64,000 nt of DNA from an uncultured Lachnospiraceae bacterium (GCA_910586205.1 CAJUGD010000018.1:8531-72530), one strand, 5' to 3'. Positions 43,442 through 52,897 are shown, counted from the first letter of the stretch. Numbers and translations: made by a program. The notes: generated by a model not told the origin, from the letters alone.

Positions 43442-45025
43442 ATGAAAGAAAATATGAGCTGGAGAAAATACATACCTGCCTTGCTATATGTGCTGCTTTT
43501 GTTTGGGTGCCTGATTGTTGTGGTTTTGGTTGGAAAATTTGCAGGACACAAGGGGGAGGAGGAGACTTCTGCTTTTAGGGAGGAAACATCATCCAAGGCT
43601 TTGGAGCAGGAGGAAGAATCGTCGAAGGAACAGACAGAGACAGAATGGGACAGGGAAGAAGTGTCTTCGGAGGAAGATAGTTCTTTGGATCAGGGCAAGG
43701 ATGCCTGGTCCGGCGGCAGGGATATGGATTTGGAGGCGCTGCCAGAAGATGGGACAGAGGAGGAACCTTATGTGCCTCCTGCGGTGATGCTGGTATCAGA
43801 TCTTCACTATATCAGCCCGAATACCCATGATGATGGGGCAGCCTTCTGGAAGATGGTGTCAGAGGATGACGGGAAGATAAGCCAATACAGTCAGTCTTTA
43901 ATCGATACATTGACAGAGGAGGCGATTAAGAACAGGCCGTCTGCATTGGTGCTGACAGGGGATATTACGTTAAATGGAGAAAAGAAGAATCACCTGGAGC
44001 TGGCAGAAGGACTGCGCAGGGTGACAGGAGAGGGGATTTTAGTATTGGTCATTCCCGGAAATCATGATATTAAGAATAAAAATGCTGCGGAGTATTTTGG
44101 AGATCAGAGGACAGAGACAGAATATCTGGAGACAGCACAGGATTTTGAGGAGATTTATCATGAGTTTGGCTATGATCAGGCTTTTAGCCGGGATGTTCAT
44201 TCTCTGAGTTATGTAGTTGCCTTGGATGACTTTCATTGGATGATGATGCTGGATACCTGCCAGTATGAGGATCGAAACCATGTGGATGGGCGCCTGAAGG
44301 ATGAAACATTAATATGGATGGAAGACGTTCTTGCCCAGGCAAAAGAACAGGGGGTCCAGGTTTTGCCGGTGGGGCATCACAATCTTCTTTCAGAGAGCCG
44401 GCTTTATATAATAGAATGTACCATGAAAAACCATCAGGAGATTATCCAGGTTTTTGAAAAGTATGAACTGCCTTTGTACATCAGTGGCCATCTTCATGCA
44501 CAGAGGATTAAGAAACATAAGGCAGAGCCCGGAGTGGATGATGATGCGTATGGCGTCAGTGAGATTGTGCTGCCTCCCTATAGCATTCCTCCCTGCCAGT
44601 ATGGGCAGGTAAAGTGGGGGGAGGATGGAAGCATGGTTTTTGACACCAGGAAGGCGGATGTGGAGGCATGGGCCAGAGGACAGGGATGTGAGGATATAAA
44701 TCTGCTTCAGTTTGACAAATATGGGGCGGAGTTTATGAAAGATGTAATAGAGGAGCAGGTAAAAAAGACTTTTGGCACGATTCCGGAAAACTTAAAGGAT
44801 GACATGGCAGCTTTGTACAGTGAGCTGTATTTTGACTATTGTGCAGGCAACAGGATGAATTGGGATCACGTGCGTACCACCAAAGCATACCGCCTTTGGG
44901 AGCGGCTTGCTCCTGATAATCGGTATGTAAAGAATATGAGCCAGATGATTGAAGATGTAAAACAGGATCTGCATGACTGGAAATGGACGAAAGGAGATTT
45001 GCCGGGCCATAAGGGCAGGCAATAG
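43442..45025 (+). CDS. Membrane-anchored metallophosphoesterase
   Basis: 527 residues from the ATG at 43442; a GTG at 43433 and an ATG at 43454 are alternatives, none with a strong ribosome site. One membrane helix (about 9-33) is followed by an acidic Ser/Glu linker to about residue 115. The rest is a calcineurin-like phosphoesterase with all metal motifs: SDLHY, LTGDIT, IPGNHD, VGHHN and SGHLHAQRI. It should be an exported two-metal hydrolase, tethered to the outer face of the membrane, acting on a phosphate ester or phosphodiester. A C-terminal region of about 130 residues was not recognised. The GGDEF gene starts 15 bases downstream. Confidence 0.87.
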   Translation: MKENMSWRKYIPALLYVLLLFGCLIVVVLVGKFAGHKGEEETSAFREETSSKALEQEEESSKEQTETEWDREEVSSEEDSSLDQGKDAWSGGRDMDLEALPEDGTEEEPYVPPAVMLVSDLHYISPNTHDDGAAFWKMVSEDDGKISQYSQSLIDTLTEEAIKNRPSALVLTGDITLNGEKKNHLELAEGLRRVTGEGILVLVIPGNHDIKNKNAAEYFGDQRTETEYLETAQDFEEIYHEFGYDQAFSRDVHSLSYVVALDDFHWMMMLDTCQYEDRNHVDGRLKDETLIWMEDVLAQAKEQGVQVLPVGHHNLLSESRLYIIECTMKNHQEIIQVFEKYELPLYISGHLHAQRIKKHKAEPGVDDDAYGVSEIVLPPYSIPPCQYGQVKWGEDGSMVFDTRKADVEAWARGQGCEDINLLQFDKYGAEFMKDVIEEQVKKTFGTIPENLKDDMAALYSELYFDYCAGNRMNWDHVRTTKAYRLWERLAPDNRYVKNMSQMIEDVKQDLHDWKWTKGDLPGHKGRQ

Positions 45026-45040
45026 AGAACACGGTCAGTT

Positions 45041-46426
45041 ATGGAGAAGAAAAAAAGAAATGAGACAGAGCAAAATAGAAAAACCAGTGTAAAAGGCGTC
45101 AGGATCCGCACGATTAATTTGGGGATGCTTCTGACAGCGAGCATTATTTATATTCTAATTCTTTATGCAACGATTCATTTATCTCTGAAATATGAAGAAC
45201 TGAACATTGCCACTGAGAACTATGTGGCTTGTGTGCGGCAGGCCGGGATGGTGACAGAGGCTTCCGAGTATCTTACCATGAAGGCCAGGATGTATGCCGT
45301 TGACAGAAAAATAGAACATGCACAGGATTACTTTACGGAAATCAATGTTACGAAGCGGCGCGAGGCAGCATTGGAGGAACTGGAAAAATACAACGGAAGC
45401 CAGGAGGCATATGATTTTCTTAAAACAGCCCTGGAAAATTCAAATGCGCTGATGAAGAAGGAAATGTACTCCATGAAGCTGGTGGCTGCGGCAATGGGGC
45501 ATGATGTCCATGAGATTGCCGGGGAACTGGCAGATATACGGCTTACGAGTGAGGACCAGAGGCTGGATTCAGAGGCTATGCTGAAGAAAGCAGAGGATAT
45601 GGTATTTAATGCAGACTACCAGGATGCCAAGGCGCTGATTACCAGTAATATCTCTTATTTTTTAAATAATGTGGTAGAGGCTACAAGGCAGCAGAGAATG
45701 AATAATGCTTCCATGATGCAGAAGATTATGAATACACAGAGGGTGTATATTGGTCTTTTGTTTGTAATGAGTGTTATTAATTTAGGATTGATTGTTTCTC
45801 TGGTTGCAAGGCCGCTGCGGGTTTATATTCGATGTATTAAGGATGAGAAAAAGCTGCCCATGGAAGGAGCCTATGAATTTCAGTATTTGGCATTGACTTA
45901 TAATCATATGTATAATGCCAATGCGGAAAATAAGGCGGCGCTGCGTTACAAGGCAGACCATGATTTTCTTACCGATTTGATTAACCGGGGTGGCTTTGAT
46001 CAAATTTGTAAGTCTCTGCAGATGCAGAGTAAAAGGATTGCCCTGCTTTTAATCGATGTGGATCGATTTAAACAGGTAAATGACGGAAACGGACATCGGA
46101 CAGGCGATAGAATCTTAAAGAAGGTGGCCGAACTTTTGAAGAATAGATTCCGTTCCAAGGATTATGTGGCACGAGTAGGAGGGGACGAGTTTTCCATTAT
46201 TATGATGGATGTGGGTCCGGATATGAGTGAGCTGATTGAGAAAAAGATTGAATCTATTAACCAGGTGCTGAGAAATCCGGAGGATGGTCTGCCGGAGGTT
46301 TCTTTAAGTGTGGGAGTGGCATTTTCCCAGAATGGATATACAAGTACTTTGTATCAGAATGCGGATATGGCTCTTTATCAGGTAAAGGAGAATGGGAGGT
46401 GCGGGTGCGACTTTTATCAGGGATAA
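45041..46426 (+). CDS. Diguanylate cyclase with extracytoplasmic sensor
   Basis: 461 residues. TM1 about 27-47, a helical extracytoplasmic sensor of about 190 residues (with CACHE-unlike, four-helix-bundle-like composition), TM2 about 238-260, a short linker and a GGDEF domain from about residue 300. The active site GGDEF (380-384) is intact, and the inhibitory-site motif RxxD (Arg371-Asp374) sits exactly five residues before it, so product inhibition by c-di-GMP is expected. DFLTDLINRGGFD and LIDVDRFKQVNDGNGHRTGD are the usual substrate-binding segments. It makes c-di-GMP in response to an external cue. Probably co-transcribed with the phosphoesterase. Confidence 0.93.
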   Translation: MEKKKRNETEQNRKTSVKGVRIRTINLGMLLTASIIYILILYATIHLSLKYEELNIATENYVACVRQAGMVTEASEYLTMKARMYAVDRKIEHAQDYFTEINVTKRREAALEELEKYNGSQEAYDFLKTALENSNALMKKEMYSMKLVAAAMGHDVHEIAGELADIRLTSEDQRLDSEAMLKKAEDMVFNADYQDAKALITSNISYFLNNVVEATRQQRMNNASMMQKIMNTQRVYIGLLFVMSVINLGLIVSLVARPLRVYIRCIKDEKKLPMEGAYEFQYLALTYNHMYNANAENKAALRYKADHDFLTDLINRGGFDQICKSLQMQSKRIALLLIDVDRFKQVNDGNGHRTGDRILKKVAELLKNRFRSKDYVARVGGDEFSIIMMDVGPDMSELIEKKIESINQVLRNPEDGLPEVSLSVGVAFSQNGYTSTLYQNADMALYQVKENGRCGCDFYQG

Positions 46427-46437
46427 TTTCCGGCTGT

Positions 46438-47334
46438 TTATGTTTGCCGGCGAAATTCGCTGGGGGTCATGCCGAAGCGCTCCTTAAAACGTCGGTTAAA
46501 GTAGGAAAGATTTTCAAAACCGCATTCGGCTGCAACAGCCAGAATAGAGTCTTCTGAGGCCAGAAGCAGCCGGGAGGCCATGGTCAGCCGGTATTCATTT
46601 AAGTAGGCTGTGAAGGATGTGCCGAAAGTATTTTTAAAAAATTTCATGAAATGAGACTGGCTGAAGCCGACGGCTGAGGCCAGTTTTTCTATTGTAAGAG
46701 AATCTTGGTAATGCTGCTCTACATATTTTAGAATCTGACGGGATTTCTCTAAGGCTTTTTCGCGGGAATGCCGGTGGTCAGGATCAGGGGAAACAGGAGT
46801 GGTTACAAGGTTGTGGTGGTGCAGCAGGAAGAACAGTTCAAATAGTTTTCCCTTGATGAACAGTTCATATCCGTCGGGGAAGGTTTGCCGAATCTGGTCA
46901 ATCTGGTCAATACAGGCAGAAATGGCCGGGTAACAGGGCATATCCGGATGAAGGCAGGAAGGGAGCTGGCGGCGGCGCAGATCAATAGGAGCAAGGTAGG
47001 TTTCCCAGGCAGAATCAGCCTGGCGGGCGCATAAAAGGGACAAAGGAAAAATAATGTTTTCGTACTCCATAGTATTTTGCTGAAGCTGACAGATGGAGTG
47101 AAGCTGCCCGGGACAGATGAATACAATGTCTCCGGAAGATACATTCAGGACAGAAAAATCTACCGATACAATGCCGGCTCCTTTTTTAATATACACAAGC
47201 TCCAGTTCGTCATGCCAGTGGATAGGGACTTGTGTAAAGTCATGAGGGATGGAGCAGGGATAAGTCAGATAGGGAAAAGGGGCGCTGCGGGGAGTGGGCT
47301 TTTCCTGATAGTTTTCGTATTCAATAATGTTCAT
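46438..47334 (-). CDS. AraC family transcriptional regulator with cupin domain
   Basis: 298 residues. The N-terminal cupin-like ligand domain (about 20-110; IHWHDELELVYIKKGAG, GDIVFICPGQLHS) is followed by a helical linker and the C-terminal AraC double helix-turn-helix (about 195-298; IEKLASAVGFSQSHFMKFFK and LAVAAECGFENLSYFNRRFKERFGMTPSEFR). The layout is that of sugar-responsive regulators. It diverges from the glycogen phosphorylase gene with about 200 bases between them, so that gene or itself may be a target. It converges on the GGDEF gene with an 11-base gap. Confidence 0.9.
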   Translation of the reverse strand: MNIIEYENYQEKPTPRSAPFPYLTYPCSIPHDFTQVPIHWHDELELVYIKKGAGIVSVDFSVLNVSSGDIVFICPGQLHSICQLQQNTMEYENIIFPLSLLCARQADSAWETYLAPIDLRRRQLPSCLHPDMPCYPAISACIDQIDQIRQTFPDGYELFIKGKLFELFFLLHHHNLVTTPVSPDPDHRHSREKALEKSRQILKYVEQHYQDSLTIEKLASAVGFSQSHFMKFFKNTFGTSFTAYLNEYRLTMASRLLLASEDSILAVAAECGFENLSYFNRRFKERFGMTPSEFRRQT

Positions 47335-47427
47335 AAAAGTGTCCTTTTCTGTATGTAATGTGATTTTTATGATAGAATTGTATCATGATTTTCCAGGATA
47401 ATGCAAGAAAAATGTGGGGGGAGGGGA

Positions 47428-47461
47428 TATAATAAAAAAGAATAAAAGCTGTTTAAACAGC
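47428..47461 (+). promoter_or_regulatory. -10 box and palindromic operator upstream of glgP
   Basis: TATAAT at 47428-47433 (no good -35 box), followed 14 bases later by the perfect 14-base palindrome GCTGTTTAAACAGC (47448-47461). The palindrome lies just after the predicted transcription start, a repressor position. Confidence 0.55.
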
Positions 47462-47543
47462 AAGAAGCATTGTGGATAATATTTATGGAATATCTTAAAA
47501 AGGATAAAATATAGTGAAGCTTAAAGAAAGTAAGGAGGTAATT

Positions 47544-49826
47544 ATGGGAAAGATTGCAGAGGAATTGAGGAAACGCTGCGGAAAAGAGATTGGGCTGTGC
47601 AGTAACCGGGAACTGTATGACGGGCTATTGGCATTGGTGCAGGAGGAAGCAGGGAAGCGGGAAAGCAGGGAAGGGAAGAAAAAAATCTATTATATTTCGG
47701 CAGAGTTTTTGATAGGGAAGCTTTTATCTAATAATTTGATTAACTTAGGATGGTATGATGAGGTGCGGGAGACTTTGGCGGCCAGTGGAAAGGACATCTG
47801 TGAGATCGAGGAAGCAGAGCCGGAGCCATCGCTGGGAAACGGCGGATTAGGGCGTCTGGCGGCCTGCTTTTTGGATTCCATGGCAGGGCTGGGGATAAAT
47901 GGCGCTGGCATTGGACTCAATTATCACATGGGACTGTTTAAGCAGGAGTTTGAAAACCAACTTCAGAAGGAGATGCCGAACCCATGGATAGAGGATAAGA
48001 GCTGGCTGATCCGAAGAGAGGTTTCCTATCCGGTTAAATTCGGAAAGCTGACTGTACATTCCCGTTTGTATGATATTGCGGTAACAGGGTATCGGAATCG
48101 GACAGACTGGCTGCATCTGTTTGATGTGGAGAGTGTGGATGAGAGTATTGTGAAGGAAGGAATTTCTTTTGATAAGGAGGAGATTGGGAAGAACTTGACT
48201 CTGTTTTTGTATCCGGATGACAGCGACGAGGCAGGGCGGAAGCTTCGCATCTATCAACAGTATTTTATGGTCAGTAATGGGGCCCAGCTGATTCTGGATG
48301 AGTGTGTGAAAAAGGGCTGTACCCTTCATGACCTGCCGGATTATGCGGTGATTCAGATCAATGATACTCATCCTTCTATGGTGATTCCGGAATTGATCCG
48401 GTTGCTCGTGGAGCGGGGAATTGACTTTGACGAGGCAGTGGAGATCGTAAAGAAGACCTGTGCTTATACTAATCATACCATTCTGGCTGAGGCGCTGGAG
48501 AAATGGCCGATTGCTTATCTGAAAGAGGTGGTGCCGCAGCTTGTGCCCATTATTGAGATTCTGGATGATAGGATCCGCCGTCAGTATGAGCAGCCATCGG
48601 TAGCCATTATTGACAGGCAGGATGTGGTGCATATGGCTCATATGGATATTCACTACGGGTTCAGTGTCAACGGAGTGGCATATCTTCATACGGAGATTTT
48701 AAAGAACACGGAGCTGAAGGAATTTTATGAGCTGTATCCGGAGAAATTCAACAATAAGACGAATGGCATAACTTTCCGGCGGTGGCTTCTGCACTGCAAT
48801 CATCCGTTGGCAGACTTTATCACTAAAAAGATTGGGGCCGGGTATAAAAAAGATGTGGCGGAGCTGGAGAAGCTGGGCGCTTTTGATGATGAAGCGTCGC
48901 TGAAAGAGCTTTTGAAGATTAAGCATCAGAATAAGTTGGCATTAAAGCATTATCTGATGGAGACTCAGGGAATTGAGGTGGATGAAAATTCTATCTTTGA
49001 TATTCAGATAAAACGGCTTCACGAGTATAAGAGGCAGCAGATGAATGCCTTGTATGTGATTCACAAATATCTGGAAATCAAGAAGGGAAAAGTTCCCTCT
49101 ACGCCGATTACCGTGATTTTTGGAGCCAAGGCAGCGCCGGCCTATGTGATTGCCAAGGACATCATTCATTTGATTCTGTGTCTGGAGAAACTGGTTAACA
49201 GCGATCCGCAGGTCAGCCCTTATCTGAAGGTAGTGATGGTGGAGAACTACAATGTGACGAAGGCGGAGAAGCTGATCCCGGCCTGTGACATTTCCGAGCA
49301 GATTTCCCTTGCATCCAAGGAAGCCAGCGGCACTGGCAACATGAAGTTCATGTTGAACGGGGCAGTGACTTTGGGCACCATGGACGGCGCGAATGTGGAG
49401 ATTGCCGAGCTGGTAGGCAAGGAGAATATCTATATCTTTGGAGAGTCCAGCGAGACAGTGATCGAGCATTATGCGGCTGCGGATTATGTGTCAAAGGACT
49501 ATTATGAGAAGAATGAAGATATTAAGGAGGCAGTGGACTTTATTGTCGGTGAAGAACTGATGGAGCTGGGAACGGAAGAAAATCTGAAGCGGCTTCATGA
49601 TGAACTGCTGAATAAAGACTGGTTTATGACGCTTTTGGATTACGAAAGCTATGCCAAGGCCAGAGAACAGGCGTATGAAGATTATGAGAACCGGATGGAG
49701 TGGGCGAAGAAAATGCTTGTGAATATCAGTAAGGCAGGATTTTTCTCCTCTGACCGGACCATAGAGGAATATAACCGGGATATCTGGAAGCTAAACAGAG
49801 ATGAAAAGGATCTGGATGCCGAATAA
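47544..49826 (+). CDS. glgP: Glycogen/starch/alpha-glucan phosphorylase
   Basis: 760 residues from the ATG at 47544, six bases after AAGGAGGT; an in-frame GTG at 47514 is less likely. A family GT35 enzyme that releases glucose 1-phosphate from alpha-1,4-glucans. Seen: SAEFLIGKLLSNNL, EPEPSLGNGGLGRLAACFLDS (the glycine-rich substrate/PLP region), QINDTHPSMVIPEL, NKTNGITFRRWL, IFDIQIKRLHEYKRQ and the PLP-lysine region GTGNMKFMLNGAVTLGTMDG with Lys601. It lacks the N-terminal allosteric extension of larger phosphorylases, and is a little shorter than E. coli GlgP. It stands alone with its own promoter and terminator. Confidence 0.95.
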   Translation: MGKIAEELRKRCGKEIGLCSNRELYDGLLALVQEEAGKRESREGKKKIYYISAEFLIGKLLSNNLINLGWYDEVRETLAASGKDICEIEEAEPEPSLGNGGLGRLAACFLDSMAGLGINGAGIGLNYHMGLFKQEFENQLQKEMPNPWIEDKSWLIRREVSYPVKFGKLTVHSRLYDIAVTGYRNRTDWLHLFDVESVDESIVKEGISFDKEEIGKNLTLFLYPDDSDEAGRKLRIYQQYFMVSNGAQLILDECVKKGCTLHDLPDYAVIQINDTHPSMVIPELIRLLVERGIDFDEAVEIVKKTCAYTNHTILAEALEKWPIAYLKEVVPQLVPIIEILDDRIRRQYEQPSVAIIDRQDVVHMAHMDIHYGFSVNGVAYLHTEILKNTELKEFYELYPEKFNNKTNGITFRRWLLHCNHPLADFITKKIGAGYKKDVAELEKLGAFDDEASLKELLKIKHQNKLALKHYLMETQGIEVDENSIFDIQIKRLHEYKRQQMNALYVIHKYLEIKKGKVPSTPITVIFGAKAAPAYVIAKDIIHLILCLEKLVNSDPQVSPYLKVVMVENYNVTKAEKLIPACDISEQISLASKEASGTGNMKFMLNGAVTLGTMDGANVEIAELVGKENIYIFGESSETVIEHYAAADYVSKDYYEKNEDIKEAVDFIVGEELMELGTEENLKRLHDELLNKDWFMTLLDYESYAKAREQAYEDYENRMEWAKKMLVNISKAGFFSSDRTIEEYNRDIWKLNRDEKDLDAE

Positions 49827-49877
49827 GGGCAGTTATTTCAGAAAGATTAAAGTGCATACGAATAAAGGGCAATATGG

Positions 49878-49908
49878 GGACGGCTGTAAAAGCCGTCCTT
49901 AATTTGTT
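49878..49908 (+). terminator. Terminator of glgP
   Basis: Perfect 8-bp stem GGACGGCT (49878-49885) / AGCCGTCC (49891-49898), 5-base loop, then TTAATTTG and a long T-run. Confidence 0.8.
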
Positions 49909-50028
49909 TTTTTGCGGGCAATGAGACAAGTGCTGTGTTTATACAAGTATTTGATTTTTACAGAATGGTAAATATTTTCTTAAAAGATAACAGAAAATTT
50001 ACGCTTTCTTACGGAATCCCCAATACTA

Positions 50029-50059
50029 TTGACCTTGGAAGCATTCCAAGGTGTAAAGT
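50029..50059 (+). promoter_or_regulatory. MerR-type promoter with 19-base spacer
   Basis: TTGACC (50029-50034) and TAAAGT (50054-50059) are separated by 19 bases, and the spacer is filled by the perfect palindrome CCTTGGAAGCATTCCAAGG (50033-50051). This elongated spacer with a centred dyad is the hallmark of promoters activated by MerR-family proteins, which untwist the DNA. The transcript starts about 45 bases before the cell-wall-binding protein gene. Confidence 0.8.
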
Positions 50060-50110
50060 GTGATTGTCAGCAGGAAACAGAAAAGCTGGCAGATAGAAAG
50101 GGGAAAAATC

Positions 50111-51526
50111 ATGAAAAAACACACAAAACAATTTTTAGTTCCCTGTGCAGCGATTGCATTTACCATAGGAGCGTCTATGACGTCACTGGCAGCAACGGGG
50201 TGGCAGGAGGAAGGAGGTACTTGGCGTTATTATAATTCAGGAGGCGATATGGCCACTGAGTGCTGGAAGAAATCAGGTGATCACTGGTTCTGGCTGGATT
50301 CAGACGGAGAGATGCTGACAGACAGTCTGGTGGAGGACGGAGAAGATTATTATTATGTGAATGAAGCCGGAGCCATGGTAAAAAACGAATGGAGGGAATT
50401 GGACAACACAGACGACGGAGACGATGAGGCAGATACCTGCTGGTATTACCTGGGAGCAAACGGAAAGGCGCTGAAAGCCCCGGGATCAGGAAAAACATCC
50501 TTCAAGACTATAAAAGGCTCTAAGTATGCATTTGACGAGGAAGGAAGAATGCTGTACGGCTGGGTGGATGAAGATTCAGGACGGGTGACAGAGGAGGATG
50601 CCTGGAAGACAGGCGTGTATTATCTGGGACCAAGCGGCGACGGAGTTTTAAGAACCAACAAATGGGAGAGCCTGCAGGTGGAAGATGATGAGAATCAGGA
50701 TGATGATTTTGACGGTTATTATTGGTTCTGGTTTGGAACCAACGGCAAAAAGGTTCATGATACTACCAAGACGATCAATGGACGGAAATACCGGTTTGAG
50801 GAAAACGGAAACGCCCTGTTCAACTGGTACAGCACTCCCAGCAATGCGACTTTGGCTTCCACAAGCAACATGTATTACAACAGTCCTGAAAAATGCTGGC
50901 AGGCTAAGGGATGGTTCCAGGCTGTTCCGGATGAGAATACAGATCCGGAAGGATATGAGGACGGAGACATTTGCTGGTATTATGCACAGACGTCCGGAGA
51001 GCTGGTAAAGAGCCAGATCAAGAAGATCAACGGCCAGTATTACGGATTTGACGAGTATGGAAAGATGCTCCATGGCCTTTACAAAATGTCAGTCAACAAC
51101 CGGGAGATCCAGAGTTATGTAGAGATTGAGAATCAAAGCGATCTGCCGGAGGAAGGAGATGCATGGCAGGTATACTACTTTGGCGATTCACCCAAAGAAG
51201 GAGCCATGAAGACCGGAAATGCCAGACTGGAGGTAGATGGCGAGGATTATACCTATGAATTTAAAAAGTCCGGAAGCGAGCGGGGCGAGGGTTATGACGG
51301 TATTCAGGATGGTTCCATTTATATCAAGGGACGTCTCTTAAAAGCAGATAAGGACGCCAAGCTGGAGAAAGTCACATATGGCGGTGAAGAATATCTGATT
51401 AATACTTCCGGCAAAATTCAGAAGAATAAGAAAAATGCAAGGGATGCAGACGACAAGTATTACTGCACGGACAGCAAGGGAATCGTTACCTACGAGGGAA
51501 GTGAAAAATGGGAGAAGGAGGATTAA
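50111..51526 (+). CDS. Secreted protein with cell-wall-binding repeats
   Basis: 471 residues from the ATG at 50111; the frame extends upstream to 50060 but overlaps the promoter. A signal peptide (about 1-27, ending SLAA) is followed by repeated aromatic/Gly units of the choline-binding or glucan-binding type, such as GGTWRYYNSGGDMATECWKKSG, DHWFWLDSDGEML, YYYVNEAGAMVKNEW and KYAFDEEGRMLYGWV, continuing with irregular spacing to the C-terminus. No catalytic domain is visible, so the whole protein looks like a wall-bound surface protein. Acidic insertions (DDGDDEAD) break up the repeats. Regulated by a MerR-type promoter, see above. Role unknown. Confidence 0.85.
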   Translation: MKKHTKQFLVPCAAIAFTIGASMTSLAATGWQEEGGTWRYYNSGGDMATECWKKSGDHWFWLDSDGEMLTDSLVEDGEDYYYVNEAGAMVKNEWRELDNTDDGDDEADTCWYYLGANGKALKAPGSGKTSFKTIKGSKYAFDEEGRMLYGWVDEDSGRVTEEDAWKTGVYYLGPSGDGVLRTNKWESLQVEDDENQDDDFDGYYWFWFGTNGKKVHDTTKTINGRKYRFEENGNALFNWYSTPSNATLASTSNMYYNSPEKCWQAKGWFQAVPDENTDPEGYEDGDICWYYAQTSGELVKSQIKKINGQYYGFDEYGKMLHGLYKMSVNNREIQSYVEIENQSDLPEEGDAWQVYYFGDSPKEGAMKTGNARLEVDGEDYTYEFKKSGSERGEGYDGIQDGSIYIKGRLLKADKDAKLEKVTYGGEEYLINTSGKIQKNKKNARDADDKYYCTDSKGIVTYEGSEKWEKED

Positions 51527-51629
51527 ACTATCGGTTAATAAAGTAGAGAAGCGCATTTAAGAATAAACGCCTGCTTTTATGAGCGGCACACTCTTTTCCA
51601 ATTATAAAATTCCAAATCAAATAAACAGA

Positions 51630-51670
51630 GACGGGATGTCTGGCAGAAAGAGACTGCCGGGCATCCCGTC
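51630..51670. terminator. Bidirectional hairpin between convergent genes
   Basis: 17-bp stem (51630-51646 with 51654-51670; G-T pairs) and a 7-base loop. It lies between the cell-wall-binding protein gene and the convergent merR gene. The flanks are T-poor on the plus strand and TCTGTTTATTTG on the minus strand. Confidence 0.6.
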
Positions 51671-51701
51671 GGTGTAAGATAGGAAAAGTTCTGTCAAAAC
51701 A

Positions 51702-52526
51702 TCAGAACACAGGTATGTAAATTCGTACAAAGCAGGTATCCAGCCCATCCATACGCCCGTGGGAAGCATAAGTGGAATAGAAATGCTGGGAAATCATAAA
51801 TCCCTGCTTTTCTGCCCAGTGAATCATGGGCAGCAGATCCTCCGGGGACGGGGTCAGAGACTTGCAGCCGCATAAGGAGGACACGCACAGCATGGACTGA
51901 GGGGTTTTGGGGGTACTGTCTGTGATCGGGTAATCTACATAATCCTTCAGATTTTCAAAAAGCACAAGCTGTGAATTTTTATGCTCAGTGTGGATCCTGT
52001 CATCATCTGTATGGCACCAGGAAAATTCGCTGAAGGTATACATCATATCTAATCCGGGATAACGCTGGGAATAGCTAAACCACTGTTCCACGCTTTTGGG
52101 AAGATCCGTGTGGGGAATAATAATATATGCTGCGGGAAATTCCTGCAGGGAGATCCGGCCTAAATTGCAGCGGACATCCTCACAACTGGTTTTGGTTAAT
52201 TGAAGTCTGGCAATATTCTGCTGGTGGAGCCGTATGGTCTGCTCCTCCTCTTTTAAGCGGCTGTCCATAATGGCAGTCAGATCGTCCACGGAATTTTCCG
52301 AAGTCCAAAGGGTTTCCATATCCCTAAGCCCAATATCCATTTTTCTCTGATAAAGGATGCTGATCAGGCGGGAAATATCCTGATCTGTATAGTAACGATA
52401 GCCGTTCTCTCCCCGCTGGGAGGACAGGATACCACGTTTTTCATAGTAGCGGAGTGTGTCGCGGCTTAAGCCCATCAGGTTTGCCACATCGCCGATTAAG
52501 TATTTTGCTTTTTTCGTTTTTTCCAT
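51702..52526 (-). CDS. MerR family transcriptional regulator with C-terminal effector domain
   Basis: 274 residues from the ATG at 52526 (GGAGGTG upstream); the frame runs to 52577 without another ribosome site. N-terminal winged helix: YLIGDVANLMGLSRDTLRYY, then EKRGILSSQRGENGYRYYTDQD. A dimerisation coiled coil of about 35 residues follows (DSRLKEEEQTIRLHQQNIARLQ). The C-terminal 150 residues look like a GyrI/BmrR-like ligand-binding region (FPAAYIIIPHTDLP, WAEKQGFMISQHFYSTY) of multidrug- or peptide-sensing regulators. It may activate the convergent cell-wall-binding protein gene, whose promoter has MerR geometry 1.6 kb away. Its own control region shows no copy of that palindrome. Confidence 0.88.
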   Translation of the reverse strand: MEKTKKAKYLIGDVANLMGLSRDTLRYYEKRGILSSQRGENGYRYYTDQDISRLISILYQRKMDIGLRDMETLWTSENSVDDLTAIMDSRLKEEEQTIRLHQQNIARLQLTKTSCEDVRCNLGRISLQEFPAAYIIIPHTDLPKSVEQWFSYSQRYPGLDMMYTFSEFSWCHTDDDRIHTEHKNSQLVLFENLKDYVDYPITDSTPKTPQSMLCVSSLCGCKSLTPSPEDLLPMIHWAEKQGFMISQHFYSTYASHGRMDGLDTCFVRIYIPVF

Positions 52527-52740
52527 AATAGATTCACCTCCAGTTATTGGTATATCAGGAAAGTGAGGGAAAATCAATATAGGTAATAAAACCGTAATAA
52601 AATGTAAGAGAGAATCAAACGGGAATTAAGAATCATGTAAAGGCGGGGAGGACAAATGGCAGATCCGTTTGGATCATACAGTGCTGTAAGAAAAGCATCA
52701 GGAGGTGAAAAACAAGAAAAAAATTTGTTGAGAATTAGGA
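52527..52740. other. Intergenic region upstream of merR and licT
   Basis: About 210 bases between the divergent merR and licT transcription units. It contains the merR ribosome site and an orphan GGAGGTGAAAAAC sequence near 52702 with no open frame of note behind it. A merR promoter was not identified with confidence. Confidence 0.5.
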
Positions 52741-52769
52741 TTGACTTCACTGCAGGAGCATGATATAAT
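52741..52769 (+). promoter_or_regulatory. Promoter of the licT-bglF-bglA operon
   Basis: TTGACT (52741-52746), 17 bases, TATAAT (52764-52769). Transcription starts about 25 bases before the antiterminator site. Confidence 0.85.
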
Positions 52770-52800
52770 CCAACTAATGTAAAATTTTTATTAAAATTCA

Positions 52801-52897
52801 GGATGGTGATTGTGAAAGCAAGCCAAACCTATATACAGAGATATGTTTTGAAGGGAAGTTCCTTTCAGGATTTATTTGTGTATATAGGTTTTTTTAT
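52801..52897 (+). promoter_or_regulatory. RAT site and LicT-controlled terminator 1
   Basis: A ribonucleic antiterminator sequence at 52801-52830 (starts GGATGGTGATTGTG, ends GCAAGCCAAACC, close to the LicT/BglG consensus) overlaps a perfect 13-bp terminator stem AAACCTATATACA (52826-52838) / TGTATATAGGTTT (52880-52892) with T-run to 52897. Active LicT binding the RAT hairpin prevents the terminator and lets the operon be read. Confidence 0.9.

Noticed and set aside
47847..48689. 280-codon minus-strand frame
   Set aside because: Antisense to glgP; no motif and no ribosome site.
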